The notes under the pieces are model-generated. The model was not told the origin of the DNA, ran no database searches, and was given only the letters and a program-made list of their open reading frames with translations. Made by a program: the position numbers and the translations under genes. A stretch of 64,000 nt of DNA from Janthinobacterium sp. B9-8 (GTDB lineage Bacteria > Pseudomonadota > Gammaproteobacteria > Burkholderiales > Chitinibacteraceae): contig NZ_CP014222.1 in the NCBI RefSeq assembly GCF_000969645.2, positions 1,677,740 through 1,741,739 of the forward strand, in the 5' to 3' direction. This document shows positions 9,051-18,049 of the stretch, piece after piece (position 1 is the stretch's first letter; the number at the start of each line of letters is the position of its first letter).

Positions 9051-10961
9051 ATGCACGAGTTGGAATGGGATAGCGAACATCAGGCCATTTTTAATTGGCT
9101 GGAACACCCTGACCAGCACTCGTCCGGCCTGATTTGTGCCCGTGCAGGCACGGGAAAAACCACCACCTTAGTTGCCGCCTATAAACAGCTACGCAGCCAA
9201 GGGCATAGCCCGCTGGTACTTACTTTTTCTAATAGCGGGCGAGACACCTTTATTAAGCGCTGCCGCAGCCACTATCCTGAATTACCTCCGCCGCAAGCCT
9301 ACACCTTTGACGGCTATGCCCTGCGAGTGTTTGCGCAATATTCCGGCAGATCAAGGCTAAGGCCCCGGCGGCAGCGGCCAGACGTATTGGCCAACTTAAT
9401 TGACTTAGCCATGAATGAGTCCATCGACATCCTCAACGATAGTCTGTCTGAAGACGAAATACGTATCCCTCGCGACAGTCAGTCTTTAGCTATGCTGCAT
9501 CAGTTTATCGACGATGCAAAAGTAAGTCTGTCATTTAATACCCCCCCTTTTGCCCTATGGGGGGAGCTGGATGAGGAAGAAGACGAATACGATGTAGACG
9601 ATGCGCTGATGCGCTTAGGCCTTAGCCGCCAGCGCTACCGATTATTTAAGCGCTTTGAAAACGCCCGCGAGCGATTAGAATTTCTCGCCCCCGGTGATGC
9701 GGCCTTTGATTTACTGCGTGAGCCTGAAATCATTGCCAATGATTTAAAGCAACTCGGCATACGCTGGGTACTGGTCGATGAGTTTCACGATACCAAACCC
9801 GTGCACGAGCAGATTTTGCGGCATATACAAGCAGCGGGCGTGCGCATGCTGGCAGTGGGCGATGATGCGCAGGATATTTACGAATGGCGTGGCCTGACTA
9901 CTTTTTCTGCATTCAAAGCGTGGGAGGCGCAATCCGCGCCGTTTGGCTTATCACGTTCTTTTCGCTTTGGCCGCCCGCTCGATCAAATTGCCAGCCGCCT
10001 GATTAAACCTCTAGGCAGCGCTATTGAAGTACGCTCCAAAGCCAGCCACTACACACGGCCTAAACTGCGCAAAGTGACGATGGAAGCCGATACCAGCGCT
10101 ATTTTGGAAGACTGGCAGGCCACCGGCCGTAGTCTTAACGAATGCGCCATCTTAGTGCGCGAAGCGGATGCCTCCAAACCGATCGAAGACGCGCTATTTA
10201 AAGCGGGCATCAGCTACCGCATGGAAGGCAGCCGCCCGTATTTTTTACGCCAAGCGGCGCTGCTTTGCCAAGCCATAAGCTACCTTGCCAGCAATAAACC
10301 AGCCGTTCATGACAGCAGCGATGTCGACGCGTTTCTGGCGCTGATCCAATCCCCAGCATGGGAAATCAGCGAGGAGCAGATCGCCAATTTCCATAAAGAG
10401 CTCATCAGCACCGACCATGAAAATAAACCGCTCTACCGCCTAGACTGGCTACCCGATGCTTATGCCATTTTAAAAGGGCTGATCCCCGCACCGATGGCGC
10501 ACCTGGCTTTTATCAGAATCAAAGAAGAAAAAACACCTTTACCCCTGCGTTTGGAAGAACTCCTTGATCAGCTCAACTTAAAACCCCTTGTCGCCCTCAG
10601 TGGGCCCACTGCCCGCGCCGCCAAAGCCCGTTTACAACTCTTCAAAACACTGATCGCCGAGCTAGGCAAGATAGGCCCAGACGCACTTAGCAAAGACTGG
10701 CTGAAGCGCCGCCAGCGTTATCAGCAATTTAATAAGCAACGCGTGGTACTCAGCAGCGTGCAACAAGCCAAAGGGCGTGAATGGGCGCATGTGATTTTGC
10801 CGCAGCTGAGCGATTGGACACTCCGGGAGGGCGCAGATTCGGCCAATGAGCGCAGGCATTTTTATGTAGCCATCACTCGCTCACGCGAATACCTTAGTAT
10901 TTTGGGTAATGAGCAGAGCATTCAACACAGCCCCTGGCTGGGGGAGATTGGAATTAAATAG
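9051..10961 (+). CDS. UvrD/Rep-like superfamily 1 helicase
   Basis: The 636-residue protein shows the SF1A helicase motifs: Walker A RAGTGKTTTL (AGTGKT at 32-37), motif Ia LTFSNSGRDTF, motif II LVDEFHD, motif III AVGDDAQDIYEWRG, and late motifs QQAKGREWAHVILP and RRHFYVAITRSREYLSIL. These proteins unwind DNA 3'-5' with ATP in repair or restart. It is shorter than UvrD (about 720 residues). Motif II reads DEFHD where the family usually has DExQD. The gene stands alone between a divergent barrel gene and a GST gene. It is not UvrD itself; it resembles the stand-alone UvrD-helicase-domain proteins, some of which act in defence or plasmid biology. Confidence 0.9.
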   Translation: MHELEWDSEHQAIFNWLEHPDQHSSGLICARAGTGKTTTLVAAYKQLRSQGHSPLVLTFSNSGRDTFIKRCRSHYPELPPPQAYTFDGYALRVFAQYSGRSRLRPRRQRPDVLANLIDLAMNESIDILNDSLSEDEIRIPRDSQSLAMLHQFIDDAKVSLSFNTPPFALWGELDEEEDEYDVDDALMRLGLSRQRYRLFKRFENARERLEFLAPGDAAFDLLREPEIIANDLKQLGIRWVLVDEFHDTKPVHEQILRHIQAAGVRMLAVGDDAQDIYEWRGLTTFSAFKAWEAQSAPFGLSRSFRFGRPLDQIASRLIKPLGSAIEVRSKASHYTRPKLRKVTMEADTSAILEDWQATGRSLNECAILVREADASKPIEDALFKAGISYRMEGSRPYFLRQAALLCQAISYLASNKPAVHDSSDVDAFLALIQSPAWEISEEQIANFHKELISTDHENKPLYRLDWLPDAYAILKGLIPAPMAHLAFIRIKEEKTPLPLRLEELLDQLNLKPLVALSGPTARAAKARLQLFKTLIAELGKIGPDALSKDWLKRRQRYQQFNKQRVVLSSVQQAKGREWAHVILPQLSDWTLREGADSANERRHFYVAITRSREYLSILGNEQSIQHSPWLGEIGIK

Positions 10962-11297
10962 CTGATGCTAGCCTTCTTAAATCCCACATACGGCAATAGC
11001 AAATACCTAACTTGATGCGTATAAGTCAGGTTTTTGTGCCCACGTGTCTTGTACGCTACCTGCTGCGTGGGCACGATAAAGCCTTGTGCCGCCTTACAAG
11101 CGCTTTGTTCTCGTTTTACGCTGTGGTTTAAAAATTTGGCCGCTCTGCCAAAGCACATAACACGCTACCCGGCCTGCCCCGAACCACAACGCATAATCAA
11201 CCTCATCACAGGCCCCTTCAGCAAAAACTGTAAAAATAACAAACATCATCAGAATACAGGCAAAATAACCACCATCTTCCTACGTGGTACTGACGCG
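10962..11297. other. Intergenic region without recognisable features
   Basis: 336 bases between the helicase and GST genes. The GST reading frame extends open upstream to 11034, but the residues encoded there are Cys-rich and do not fit a GST N-terminus, so I treat the stretch as non-coding. I see no clear promoter, terminator or RNA. Confidence 0.5.
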
Positions 11298-12014
11298 ATG
11301 ATGACTCTTTATACCTTTGGCCCTGCTTTTGGCTTGCCGGATATGAGCCCCTTTGTCACCAAGGCCGAAATACTTCTCAAAATGGCAGGCTGCGACTACC
11401 AATGCCAAACCGGCGGCTACGCCAAAGCGCCCAAGGGCAAGCTGCCTTATTTGCTCACCGAGCACGCTCAAATTGACGATTCCACGCTGATCCGCTTTTA
11501 TCTGGAGCAAACGCTGAAAATTGATTTTGATGCGGCCCTCAGCCCCGCCGAGCGCGGTATTTCGTGGGCATTTGAAAAAATGCTGGAAGAGCACTTTTAC
11601 TATATTTCACTACGAGATCGCTGGGCCGTTGATGCCAATTTTGATAAAGGCCCGAAAAAGATCTTTAAACGAATTCCTGCCTTTATTCGCGGGCTAGTGA
11701 TCTGGAAAGTGCGGCGCAAGATGAATACCAAGCTACAAATGCAGGGCATTGCACTGCATAAAGAGGCCGATATCACTCAGCTCGCCAAAAAAGACCTAGA
11801 TGCTTTATCTGATTTTCTGGCAGACAAAAATTACTTGATGGGCGATCAGCTCTGCGCCGCCGATGCCACGGTCTACGCCTTTATGCGCAGCGTGCTTTGC
11901 CCACTTTTTGATTCTGCAGCACACCAATACGCACTCAGCAAACCCAATCTGGTGGCCTATTGCGAGCGCCTGAGCAAAAAACTCTATCCTGAGCATAAAG
12001 AAGCGCTTGCCTGA
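11298..12014 (+). CDS. Glutathione S-transferase-like protein (Fax/metaxin type)
   Basis: From the ATG at 11298 (a second ATG follows at 11301) the product has 238 residues. It begins with a thioredoxin-like fold (MTLYTFGPAFGLPDMSPFVTKAEILLKMAG), then GKLPYLLTEHAQIDDSTLIRFYLE as the glutathione-domain loop. An all-helical C-terminal domain includes DKNYLMGDQLCAADATVYAFM, the conserved GST N-capping segment. The pattern, with S-P-F-V-x-K near the start, is that of the failed-axon-connection/metaxin branch rather than classical detoxifying GSTs. The substrate is unknown. The protein is predicted to be cytoplasmic. Confidence 0.85.
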   Translation: MMTLYTFGPAFGLPDMSPFVTKAEILLKMAGCDYQCQTGGYAKAPKGKLPYLLTEHAQIDDSTLIRFYLEQTLKIDFDAALSPAERGISWAFEKMLEEHFYYISLRDRWAVDANFDKGPKKIFKRIPAFIRGLVIWKVRRKMNTKLQMQGIALHKEADITQLAKKDLDALSDFLADKNYLMGDQLCAADATVYAFMRSVLCPLFDSAAHQYALSKPNLVAYCERLSKKLYPEHKEALA

Positions 12015-12029
12015 AACGATGCGCCAAAA

Positions 12030-12106
12030 ATCTTGAGCCACCATCCCCAGCAGAGCGCGGCATAAGGGAAAAAACGAGATGTACTCTGTAAACTGTGGCT
12101 CAAGAT
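12030..12106. repeat. 77-bp palindromic element with 12-bp perfect ends
   Basis: ATCTTGAGCCAC (12030-12041) recurs as its exact reverse complement GTGGCTCAAGAT (12095-12106), bracketing 53 bases. The spacing is too long for a terminator, and there is no T-run. It may be a small mobile palindrome or a bidirectional mRNA end between the GST and DUF1615 genes. Confidence 0.6.
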
Positions 12107-12177
12107 GAAGCATGATTAGCCCGCTCGCTAGGCAAAAAAATTAGCGCACGCCGCGCTTTTGTCCTAAGCTCGCCCTT

Positions 12178-13410
12178 TTGTATGACTTGGCCCCAATCGT
12201 GCTTCCCCGTAAACTGACCCCCATCCTACTTTGCACCCTGCTTGCTGCTTGTGCCAGCGCACCTATTCCACCCGCGCCGATTATCACACCAGCAACAGCC
12301 AGTGTGCCTGCGGCAATCAGCCCTGCCCCTGCATCGGCACCGATTCCTGCCCCCGTCATTGCGCTGCCTGTGGTGGTGACTCCCCCAGCACCTGCGCTTA
12401 AATCGATCAGCCAGCTCGAAGCCCAAGCCATGGCAGATAAATTGCTCCCTGCCAAAATCAAGGAGCGTAATGGCTGGAAAAATGATTTAGTCGACGCCTT
12501 TACAGCGCTTAAAATCCCCTACACCCCAGAGTATTTTTGCGCGGTGATGGCCGTCATTGAGCAAGAATCCAGCTGGCAGGGCGATCCAACTGTGCCAGGC
12601 CTCGGCAAAATTGTTTGGAAGCAGATCGAAGAAAAAGCCGGTAAATATCATATTCCGCTGATTGCCGTACAAACGGCACTTCTCAAAAACTCACCCAACG
12701 GACGCAGCTATAAAGAGCGTATCGACAAGCTGCAAACCGAAGCGCAAATGAATGCCGTGTTTGAAGACCTTGCCAACGATGCCAAGCGCCTTAGCCTGCC
12801 TTTTAATATGAGCAACCCCATCCGCACCGGTGGCCCTATGCAGGTCAGCGTAGAATTTGCCGAAGGCCATGTGCGCGCCTGGCCTTATCCTTACGCCCGC
12901 CGTGGCAGTGTTAGAAATGAAATATTTACCCGCAAAGGCGGTGTGTATTTCGGCACAGCCATTCTGCTGCAATATCCTGCGCCTTACAGCAAAATGATTT
13001 ATCGCTTTGCCGACTTTAATGCCGGGCGCTACGCCAGCCGTAATGCGGCTTTTCAAGCGGCAGTCAATAAACTAGCCGGGGACGATATGGATCTGGACGG
13101 TGATTTATTGCGCTATGAAAAAGGCTACCCAATGAGCCAGAGCAGCGGCACAGAAAAAGCGCTGCAAAAACTAGGTAAACGCTTAAACCTGAGTCATGAA
13201 GAAATCCGCCGCGATCTTTTACTAGAAAAAGTCACAGGATTTTCCCAAACGCCGCTTTATCAGCGCGTCTTTAGCTTAGCGGGCAACCCGAGCCGTGAAG
13301 CTATGCCACAAATTGATTTACACAGCCCAAAAATCACCCGCAAGCTGACCACAGAATGGTTTGCCAAGCGCGTAGACGGCCGCTACCAGACTTGCTTATC
13401 GAGAAACTAA
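12178..13410 (+). CDS. DUF1615 domain lipoprotein
   Basis: About 400 residues. The signal PRKLTPILLCTLLAAC has a lipobox, followed by an Ala/Pro-rich spacer of about 60 residues. The main domain includes YFCAVMAVIEQESSWQGDP and GGPMQVSVEFAEGH, which are like DUF1615 proteins of beta- and gammaproteobacteria. The E-Q-E-S-S-W pattern recalls the catalytic Glu region of lysozyme-like transglycosylases, so a cell-wall role is plausible but not shown. No ATG precedes the signal peptide. Candidate starts are TTG 12178, TTG 12187 and GTG 12199, and none has a strong ribosome-binding site. The gene ends just before a strong terminator. Confidence 0.85.
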   Translation: MYDLAPIVLPRKLTPILLCTLLAACASAPIPPAPIITPATASVPAAISPAPASAPIPAPVIALPVVVTPPAPALKSISQLEAQAMADKLLPAKIKERNGWKNDLVDAFTALKIPYTPEYFCAVMAVIEQESSWQGDPTVPGLGKIVWKQIEEKAGKYHIPLIAVQTALLKNSPNGRSYKERIDKLQTEAQMNAVFEDLANDAKRLSLPFNMSNPIRTGGPMQVSVEFAEGHVRAWPYPYARRGSVRNEIFTRKGGVYFGTAILLQYPAPYSKMIYRFADFNAGRYASRNAAFQAAVNKLAGDDMDLDGDLLRYEKGYPMSQSSGTEKALQKLGKRLNLSHEEIRRDLLLEKVTGFSQTPLYQRVFSLAGNPSREAMPQIDLHSPKITRKLTTEWFAKRVDGRYQTCLSRN

Positions 13411-13440
13411 ACGCGGTGTTTTTTTAACCCGCAGCAAAAA

Positions 13441-13469
13441 GCCAGTGCACACGCACTGGCTTTTTTTTT
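13441..13469 (+). terminator. Intrinsic terminator of the DUF1615 gene
   Basis: GCCAGTGC (13441-13448) and GCACTGGC (13453-13460) form a perfect 8-bp stem around ACAC, extended by an A-tract before and nine T residues after. Confidence 0.93.
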
Positions 13470-13978
13470 CGTCTGGACATAAGGGGCCCTCTGTAGCTTA
13501 CAGACCTTTCAGAACGTATACCCCTGCAAGCACTGAATCTGTAACAGGGATCACCAAGGGCGCAAATAAATGCCATGTGATCACCAACCAAACCGCCGCC
13601 ACCGTTAAGGAAACCAATAACTCAAATTTCTCTGAAAACACGAGGCACCCCCTTATCAAAAACGGGGCCGTTTTTTAAAAAAACAAACCCAGCTAGTCCC
13701 GGCAAGCAAAATATAGGTAAACCTACTTTACCTATACGCATTGCACTGCTATAAAAACAGGAGCTAAAAATCTTAAACAAGAATAAAGCTCAGGGAAAGC
13801 TTATGCAAAATTTGTCCAGCACTTATTAATAAATATCAATAAATAGACGTAAGTTTCAACACCGTTATTTCAACACTCCCACACGCGATTACAAGGAGGC
13901 CATCACCTTGACCACTTAGCCTTAAGCCAGAGCTAAAAGCTCGCTATTACTTGATTATAAAAAGGATTTTTAATTCCT
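13470..13978. other. Long intergenic region before the phospholipase-like operon
   Basis: About 500 bases without a convincing gene. A 77-codon frame (13445-13678) overlaps the terminator and has no coding character. Short AT-rich blocks occur around 13680-13860. This is probably the leader and promoter area of the gene at 14111. Confidence 0.5.
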
Positions 13979-13996
13979 TTGTCATAAAACGTACAA
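13979..13996 (+). promoter_or_regulatory. PhoB-box-like sequence upstream of the phospholipase-like gene
   Basis: TTGTCATAAAACGTACAA matches the enterobacterial Pho-box consensus (CTGTCATAWAWCTGTCAY) at 13 of 18 positions. Eleven consecutive positions match in the first half-site and linker; the second half-site is weak. Secreted phospholipases C are often phosphate-starvation genes, which makes the position, about 115 bases before the start, meaningful. This is inference from one site. Confidence 0.35.
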
Positions 13997-14110
13997 ACCC
14001 CTGCAACCTTTGCTTGCTAATCTGCGCACCGGTCTAGACCTGTTGCCAGCTGAACGCTTTGCGTAAGCCTCAGTGGGCGGGCTACCCACGCACCCCACAA
14101 GGAGTAAAAG

Positions 14111-15130
14111 ATGAAACTAACTTGTATGACGGCCTTGATCTCCACGCTTTACCTATCATCCGCCCCTGCCGAAGCTTGGGATCAGACCACCCACAAGCGC
14201 ATCGTGCTGGATGCGATGACATTTATTAAAAACAACCCGAATAGCAATCAGTATCAAAAATTAGCGACGGGCATCAGTAAAGCAGGTTTCACTTGGGAGC
14301 AGTTTGCAGAGACCGTAGGCCAAGGGGCTTACGATGTAGATGACTTTGCCGATACCTATCTTTGTGGCGCCACAACAGGCAGTTGCCAGATTTCACCGGT
14401 ATACAGCACGCTAAAAATTGCGCAGTACACATCTTACTGGCACTTTCAAAACCACACGGCTGGCCGCGATGTGCATGGCAATAAATTTGGTGGCTATAAC
14501 TACTCCAAGCTGACGGTCGCTGGCGATATTGATAAATTAGCTAAAACCTGGCTGATTGGCGATTATTTGGATGATGGTGCGGGTGGCTTAAAAGGCTGGT
14601 TTGGCGATAGCTCTAAATACAATAGCTATGGCCTCACTGAAGCACATTACCGCTTAGGCGGTACCTCTTCAGCCAATATGTACGCTGATTTTGAAACAAT
14701 GCCCTTCCAGCCCCTTGATAATCTGGGCCAGTACTGGTGGCAGCAGTTCCTTGCCAAGCCAAGCGCGCAAACACTGGGCTTTGTGATGCACACTACCGAT
14801 TTACTCCAGCCTCACCACACGTGGACCACTTCAGCCAATAATCACTCCGGCTGGGAAACATGGGTCAAAGATTATTACGATTCTGAGCAGCTGAATAACC
14901 CGGCTTTGGTTGCCACGGCCTTAAAAGACTTTACTCCGCTCAAAGCAAGCGATACCGACATCCGCCCGCTGCTCACCGAAGGCGGCACTTACTCATATAA
15001 GAATGGCGGCATTGTTTTATCGTCTACCGATCATAGCGATCGCGCCCGCGTTGCCAAACAAATGATTCCTCACGCTATTGCCATGGTGGTGCATGTATTA
15101 AATCGCGCTGCCGAGCGCCTTGCTCAGTAA
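14111..15130 (+). CDS. Secreted zinc-dependent phospholipase C / S1-P1 nuclease-like enzyme
   Basis: A 339-residue precursor with a signal peptide ending APAEA, so the mature protein starts with Trp (W23). In the phospholipase C/P1 nuclease superfamily the N-terminal Trp itself binds zinc. H28 is at mature position 6, as in P1 nuclease. Later zinc-site candidates are the DVDDFADTY region, SYWHFQNH, the cluster MHTTDLLQPHH, and NHSGWETW. The fold hydrolyses phosphodiester bonds of lipids or nucleic acids outside the cytoplasm; which substrate applies here is not clear. AAGGAG precedes the ATG. A foldase and a membrane-anchored protein follow on the same strand, and a Pho-box-like sequence lies upstream. 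Confidence 0.85.
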   Translation: MKLTCMTALISTLYLSSAPAEAWDQTTHKRIVLDAMTFIKNNPNSNQYQKLATGISKAGFTWEQFAETVGQGAYDVDDFADTYLCGATTGSCQISPVYSTLKIAQYTSYWHFQNHTAGRDVHGNKFGGYNYSKLTVAGDIDKLAKTWLIGDYLDDGAGGLKGWFGDSSKYNSYGLTEAHYRLGGTSSANMYADFETMPFQPLDNLGQYWWQQFLAKPSAQTLGFVMHTTDLLQPHHTWTTSANNHSGWETWVKDYYDSEQLNNPALVATALKDFTPLKASDTDIRPLLTEGGTYSYKNGGIVLSSTDHSDRARVAKQMIPHAIAMVVHVLNRAAERLAQ

Positions 15131-15142
15131 GAAAAGCCCGAA

Positions 15143-15169
15143 GCAGCCTGCCCCACACAGGCAGGCTGC
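15143..15169 (+). other. Strong hairpin between the phospholipase-like and foldase genes
   Basis: GCAGCCTGCC (15143-15152) pairs perfectly with GGCAGGCTGC (15160-15169) over a 7-base loop. The next bases are A-rich, not T-rich, so it is more likely a partial attenuator or mRNA stabiliser that would make the enzyme gene more highly expressed than the genes behind it. Confidence 0.6.
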
Positions 15170-15230
15170 AAATAGCAAAAAAATGCCATTTCTTAAACGA
15201 GTGGCTCTTTGTAAAGCCATCCACCCATAA

Positions 15231-16571
15231 GTGAATAAAAAAATCATGTTTAAGCTGATTGTCTGGCTAAGCCTTAGCCTGCTTTGCGTAGCAAGCCATG
15301 CGCAAGTTTCCTATCGCCTGCAAAATACGGCACTGGCCGCAAAAATCAATGGAGAAGGCGTTTATCGCTTCAGCCTAGACAATATGCAACAGCTTAATCA
15401 TGAAAATACGCCTTTGTCCCGCCCGGAATTACTCTCACAAATGCTAAAGCAGCGTTTGTTGGCCGCCGAAGCCCGCCGTCAATACACCGCCAGCGAACTG
15501 CACCCCGCCAGCCGCATCGCCTTTGCCCGTGACGTAGCGATTGAAGACCGGCTCGCTTCATCCTTACGTGCGCTCTATGGCAAAGAGCTTGAGCAAGCGG
15601 TAAAAGCACTGCCCGGCGAAACGCTGAAAGCTTTATTTCAGGAAGAAAACACGCTCAGTGCCGAACAATATCAAGCCGTTTTTGGCTCCGCCCAAACCAT
15701 GAGTCTGGAATACACTTTAAAACCTGAGCAAATCAATCAGGCCAAGCAAATCACCCTGCTGCGCTATCAGCTGGCAGGCAGTGGCAGCCTTTCGCTTTAC
15801 GATATTTATCGCAGGCAAAATGTGCAGGGACGAATCGAGCTGCATGCTAAAAATCAGGACTATTTAAATCAACAAATTCAAATCGCTTTTGCCAATTTAT
15901 TTACCCTGCACTGGGCCGCGCAAAAGTTTGGGCAAGACGCTATCAATGATTACCGCCGCAGCCTAAAAGATCAGGAAGATGCCGAAGCGCTGATGAAAAT
16001 CTACGGCATAGGCGATCATCATGATGGCAGTGATTATTTAACCCAGTTAGCCAAAACAGTCAGCCCGGCCGAAATACGCACTTATTATCAAAACCATAAA
16101 AATGAGTTCAAACGCATTGCCAAAGTGAAAGCACGGCATATTCGGGTGAATGATGAAGCGCTGGCTAAAAAAATCATTAACCAAATTAAAAGTGGTGAAG
16201 ATTTTGCCGCGCTAGCGAAGCGCCATTCCATTGCCAGCAATGCAAAAGACGGTGGAGATTTAGGCTGGATTATTCATCAAGGATCATTAAGCTGGCTGGC
16301 CCAGCTGGCTTTAAGCCAGACCGAGCTATCGCAAGCGTTTCGCTCCCCCGTCGGGCCGGATGAAAAAGCCACTTGGGAAATCATTAAAGTAGAGCAGCGG
16401 GTAGAAGATTATCAACCTGCCGATTCTGAATCCGTACGCTACGCGGCTACGGCTGAAATTGCCCACCAAAAAGCCACTCAGCAATTTAATGCCCTACTTA
16501 AAAAACACTGGCAGAGCGCTAATATTGAAGTCAGCCCATCCATCGGGGCCTTAAGCCAGGGGCTAAAATGA
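15231..16571 (+). CDS. Periplasmic parvulin-type peptidyl-prolyl isomerase (SurA/PpiC-like)
   Basis: The 446-residue precursor has a signal peptide ending in ASHA. The N-terminal half is helical, SurA/PrsA-like. One parvulin domain is visible near residues 290-400: KVKARHIRVN, then IKSGEDFAALAKRHSIASNAKDGGDLGWI, then FRSPVGPDEKATWEIIKVEQRVE. These are the standard rotamase blocks. The enzyme would help secreted proteins fold in the periplasm. GTG 15231 is the annotated start (GTGAATAAAAAAATC). The gene lies 100 bases after the phospholipase-like gene and overlaps the next gene by 4 bases, so a dedicated foldase for the secreted enzyme is plausible but inferred. Confidence 0.87.
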   Translation: MNKKIMFKLIVWLSLSLLCVASHAQVSYRLQNTALAAKINGEGVYRFSLDNMQQLNHENTPLSRPELLSQMLKQRLLAAEARRQYTASELHPASRIAFARDVAIEDRLASSLRALYGKELEQAVKALPGETLKALFQEENTLSAEQYQAVFGSAQTMSLEYTLKPEQINQAKQITLLRYQLAGSGSLSLYDIYRRQNVQGRIELHAKNQDYLNQQIQIAFANLFTLHWAAQKFGQDAINDYRRSLKDQEDAEALMKIYGIGDHHDGSDYLTQLAKTVSPAEIRTYYQNHKNEFKRIAKVKARHIRVNDEALAKKIINQIKSGEDFAALAKRHSIASNAKDGGDLGWIIHQGSLSWLAQLALSQTELSQAFRSPVGPDEKATWEIIKVEQRVEDYQPADSESVRYAATAEIAHQKATQQFNALLKKHWQSANIEVSPSIGALSQGLK

Positions 16572-17116
16572 GATATCTGATCATCAGCGGCATCATCGGT
16601 AGCTTGATTGCGGCAGTGGGCTGGCTAGCTTGGCATGCGGATCAGGAAGACAGCCCACCGCCGCCCGCCATCGTGGCCAAGCCGATACCAAGCCAAACCA
16701 CACCGGCCAAACACTGGCTTAATCGCTTTTACCCCAGCGAAGAAAACGCTCCTTTGCTTGCCACCGCCGCAGACCTCCCTGCAGCAGAAAGCATGGCCGA
16801 GGCACGTATCAATGGCGAGCCGCGCACCCCGCCAATTCTGCGCAGCGAGAGCCGTAGCGAAGCCGCCACACCACTCGAGCTGGCCGATCACTCAGCCTAT
16901 CAGCAGTACGAAACGCGGCAAAATCTGCGCGAGCTGGCCGCTTTTAGCAAGGCCGTCCCTGCCCAGCTTCAGCAATTACAAGACGATATCCGCCGAGGAA
17001 AAGCAGCAGGGATTGCCCCGGAGCTCATCGCCCAGCAAGAAAGAAAAGTCGCCGAGCTCACCGCCATGCGCCAGCAATTACTGGCAAGCCACCCAGAGAT
17101 CAATCCTGAAAAATAG
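16568..17116 (+). CDS. Membrane-anchored protein of unknown function, phospholipase operon
   Basis: A 182-residue protein whose ATG overlaps the foldase stop (ATGA), so the two are translationally coupled. It has one N-terminal membrane helix (YLIISGIIGSLIAAVGWLAW), then a Pro/Ala-rich spacer, then a charged helical region (about 110-180) rich in Gln, Glu and Arg that may form a coiled coil. The layout, an N-terminal anchor plus a helical periplasmic domain, is like that of lipase-specific foldases and PlcR-type accessory proteins, but I see no recognisable family motif. A helper role for the upstream enzyme is a guess from context. Confidence 0.7.
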   Translation: MRYLIISGIIGSLIAAVGWLAWHADQEDSPPPPAIVAKPIPSQTTPAKHWLNRFYPSEENAPLLATAADLPAAESMAEARINGEPRTPPILRSESRSEAATPLELADHSAYQQYETRQNLRELAAFSKAVPAQLQQLQDDIRRGKAAGIAPELIAQQERKVAELTAMRQQLLASHPEINPEK

Positions 17117-17598
17117 GCAAGGAACAAAGGCGCGCTTTCCGCCTGCATGTAGCACCCGCCGCCCTAGCATCGGCGTCATCAGTGCGGCCTTATCCTACTT
17201 GGCAGGGAAGCGCATTTGATTATTTAGATATTTAAAGCCTAATTAAAAATGCCCTGTTTTATTCAGACCATACCAAGCATAAATGGCGTTTTCCTTATCT
17301 AAAAAACCTGTCACGCCACAAGAAAACTCAAGCATAACAATCAGCTAGTTTCTATCCTTCCATGGTTGCTGTTAGCGAAGCGGCCAACCGCCTTGCTTTT
17401 GGCTTCCATTTTGCTTGCTATAAAACTATGATTAATTTAATCTTTGACTGACTTTTTTTGACAGAAAAATTTTTATCCAGCTTGCCTGTTTGATTTGCTC
17501 AAATGAACGAGTAATCACACAGACTCGGATTAAGCTTTGGCTTGGCATTGCCTATCATGATTAGCTCAGTATTGAATTAGCGTATAAAGGACAACAAA
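17117..17598. other. Intergenic region, nothing assigned
   Basis: 482 bases. A TTGACA hexamer is at 17458-17463, but no good -10 element lies 16-18 bases downstream. I see no terminator or RNA. A long shadow frame from the previous gene runs to 17219 and is not considered coding. Confidence 0.4.
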
Positions 17599-18042
17599 TT
17601 GAAAATAAAACACAGCGGCCCATCTGGTGCCTTTATCGGTGCATCTTGGCTTGCCCTTTTTATTGGAACGCTGACTTATTCAATCGGCCTTTGGAATGCC
17701 ACTATGGCGCTCAATGAAAAAGGCTATTACTTCACCTTACTGCTCTACGGTTTGTTTGCCGCTATTTCATTGCAAAAATCCGTGCGCGACAGATTAGAAG
17801 ACATTCCGGTGACAGGGCTTTATTTTGGCCTTTGCTGGGTTTCAATTGGCGCGGCGCTCTTGCTGCTTGCGGCAGGCTTATGGAATGCAACGCTCACCTC
17901 AAGTGAAAAAGGGTTTTACGCCATGTCGTATTTACTCAGCCTGTTTGCAGCCGTTGCCGTGCAAAAAAATGTCCGTGACTTGGCCCTATTAAAGCCTGAA
18001 TTCACTGAGCCAGAACAAAGCGATTTAAATTCTTTCAAATAA
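17599..18042 (+). CDS. YiaA/YiaB-type inner membrane protein
   Basis: A 147-residue membrane protein with four predicted helices arranged as two copies of a two-helix unit. Each copy has the signature G-L-W-N-A-T followed by E-K-G-(Y/F)-Y and later F-A-A-(I/V)-(S/A)-(L/V)-Q-K-(S/N)-V-R-D. This is the YiaAB two-helix domain. The function of the family is unknown. The start is TTG at 17599, supported by AAAGGA 8-13 bases upstream and by the absence of a better in-frame ATG. The gene stands alone and is followed by a hairpin. Confidence 0.88.
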   Translation: MKIKHSGPSGAFIGASWLALFIGTLTYSIGLWNATMALNEKGYYFTLLLYGLFAAISLQKSVRDRLEDIPVTGLYFGLCWVSIGAALLLLAAGLWNATLTSSEKGFYAMSYLLSLFAAVAVQKNVRDLALLKPEFTEPEQSDLNSFK

Positions 18043-18049
18043 AAACAGC

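Noticed and set aside
11034..11297. Upstream extension of the GST-like protein
   Set aside because: The 88 extra residues do not fit a GST N-terminus, and the thioredoxin-like fold begins at 11298-11301.
13445..13678. A 77-codon open frame after the DUF1615 gene
   Set aside because: It begins inside the intrinsic terminator, has no ribosome-binding site and shows no family pattern.
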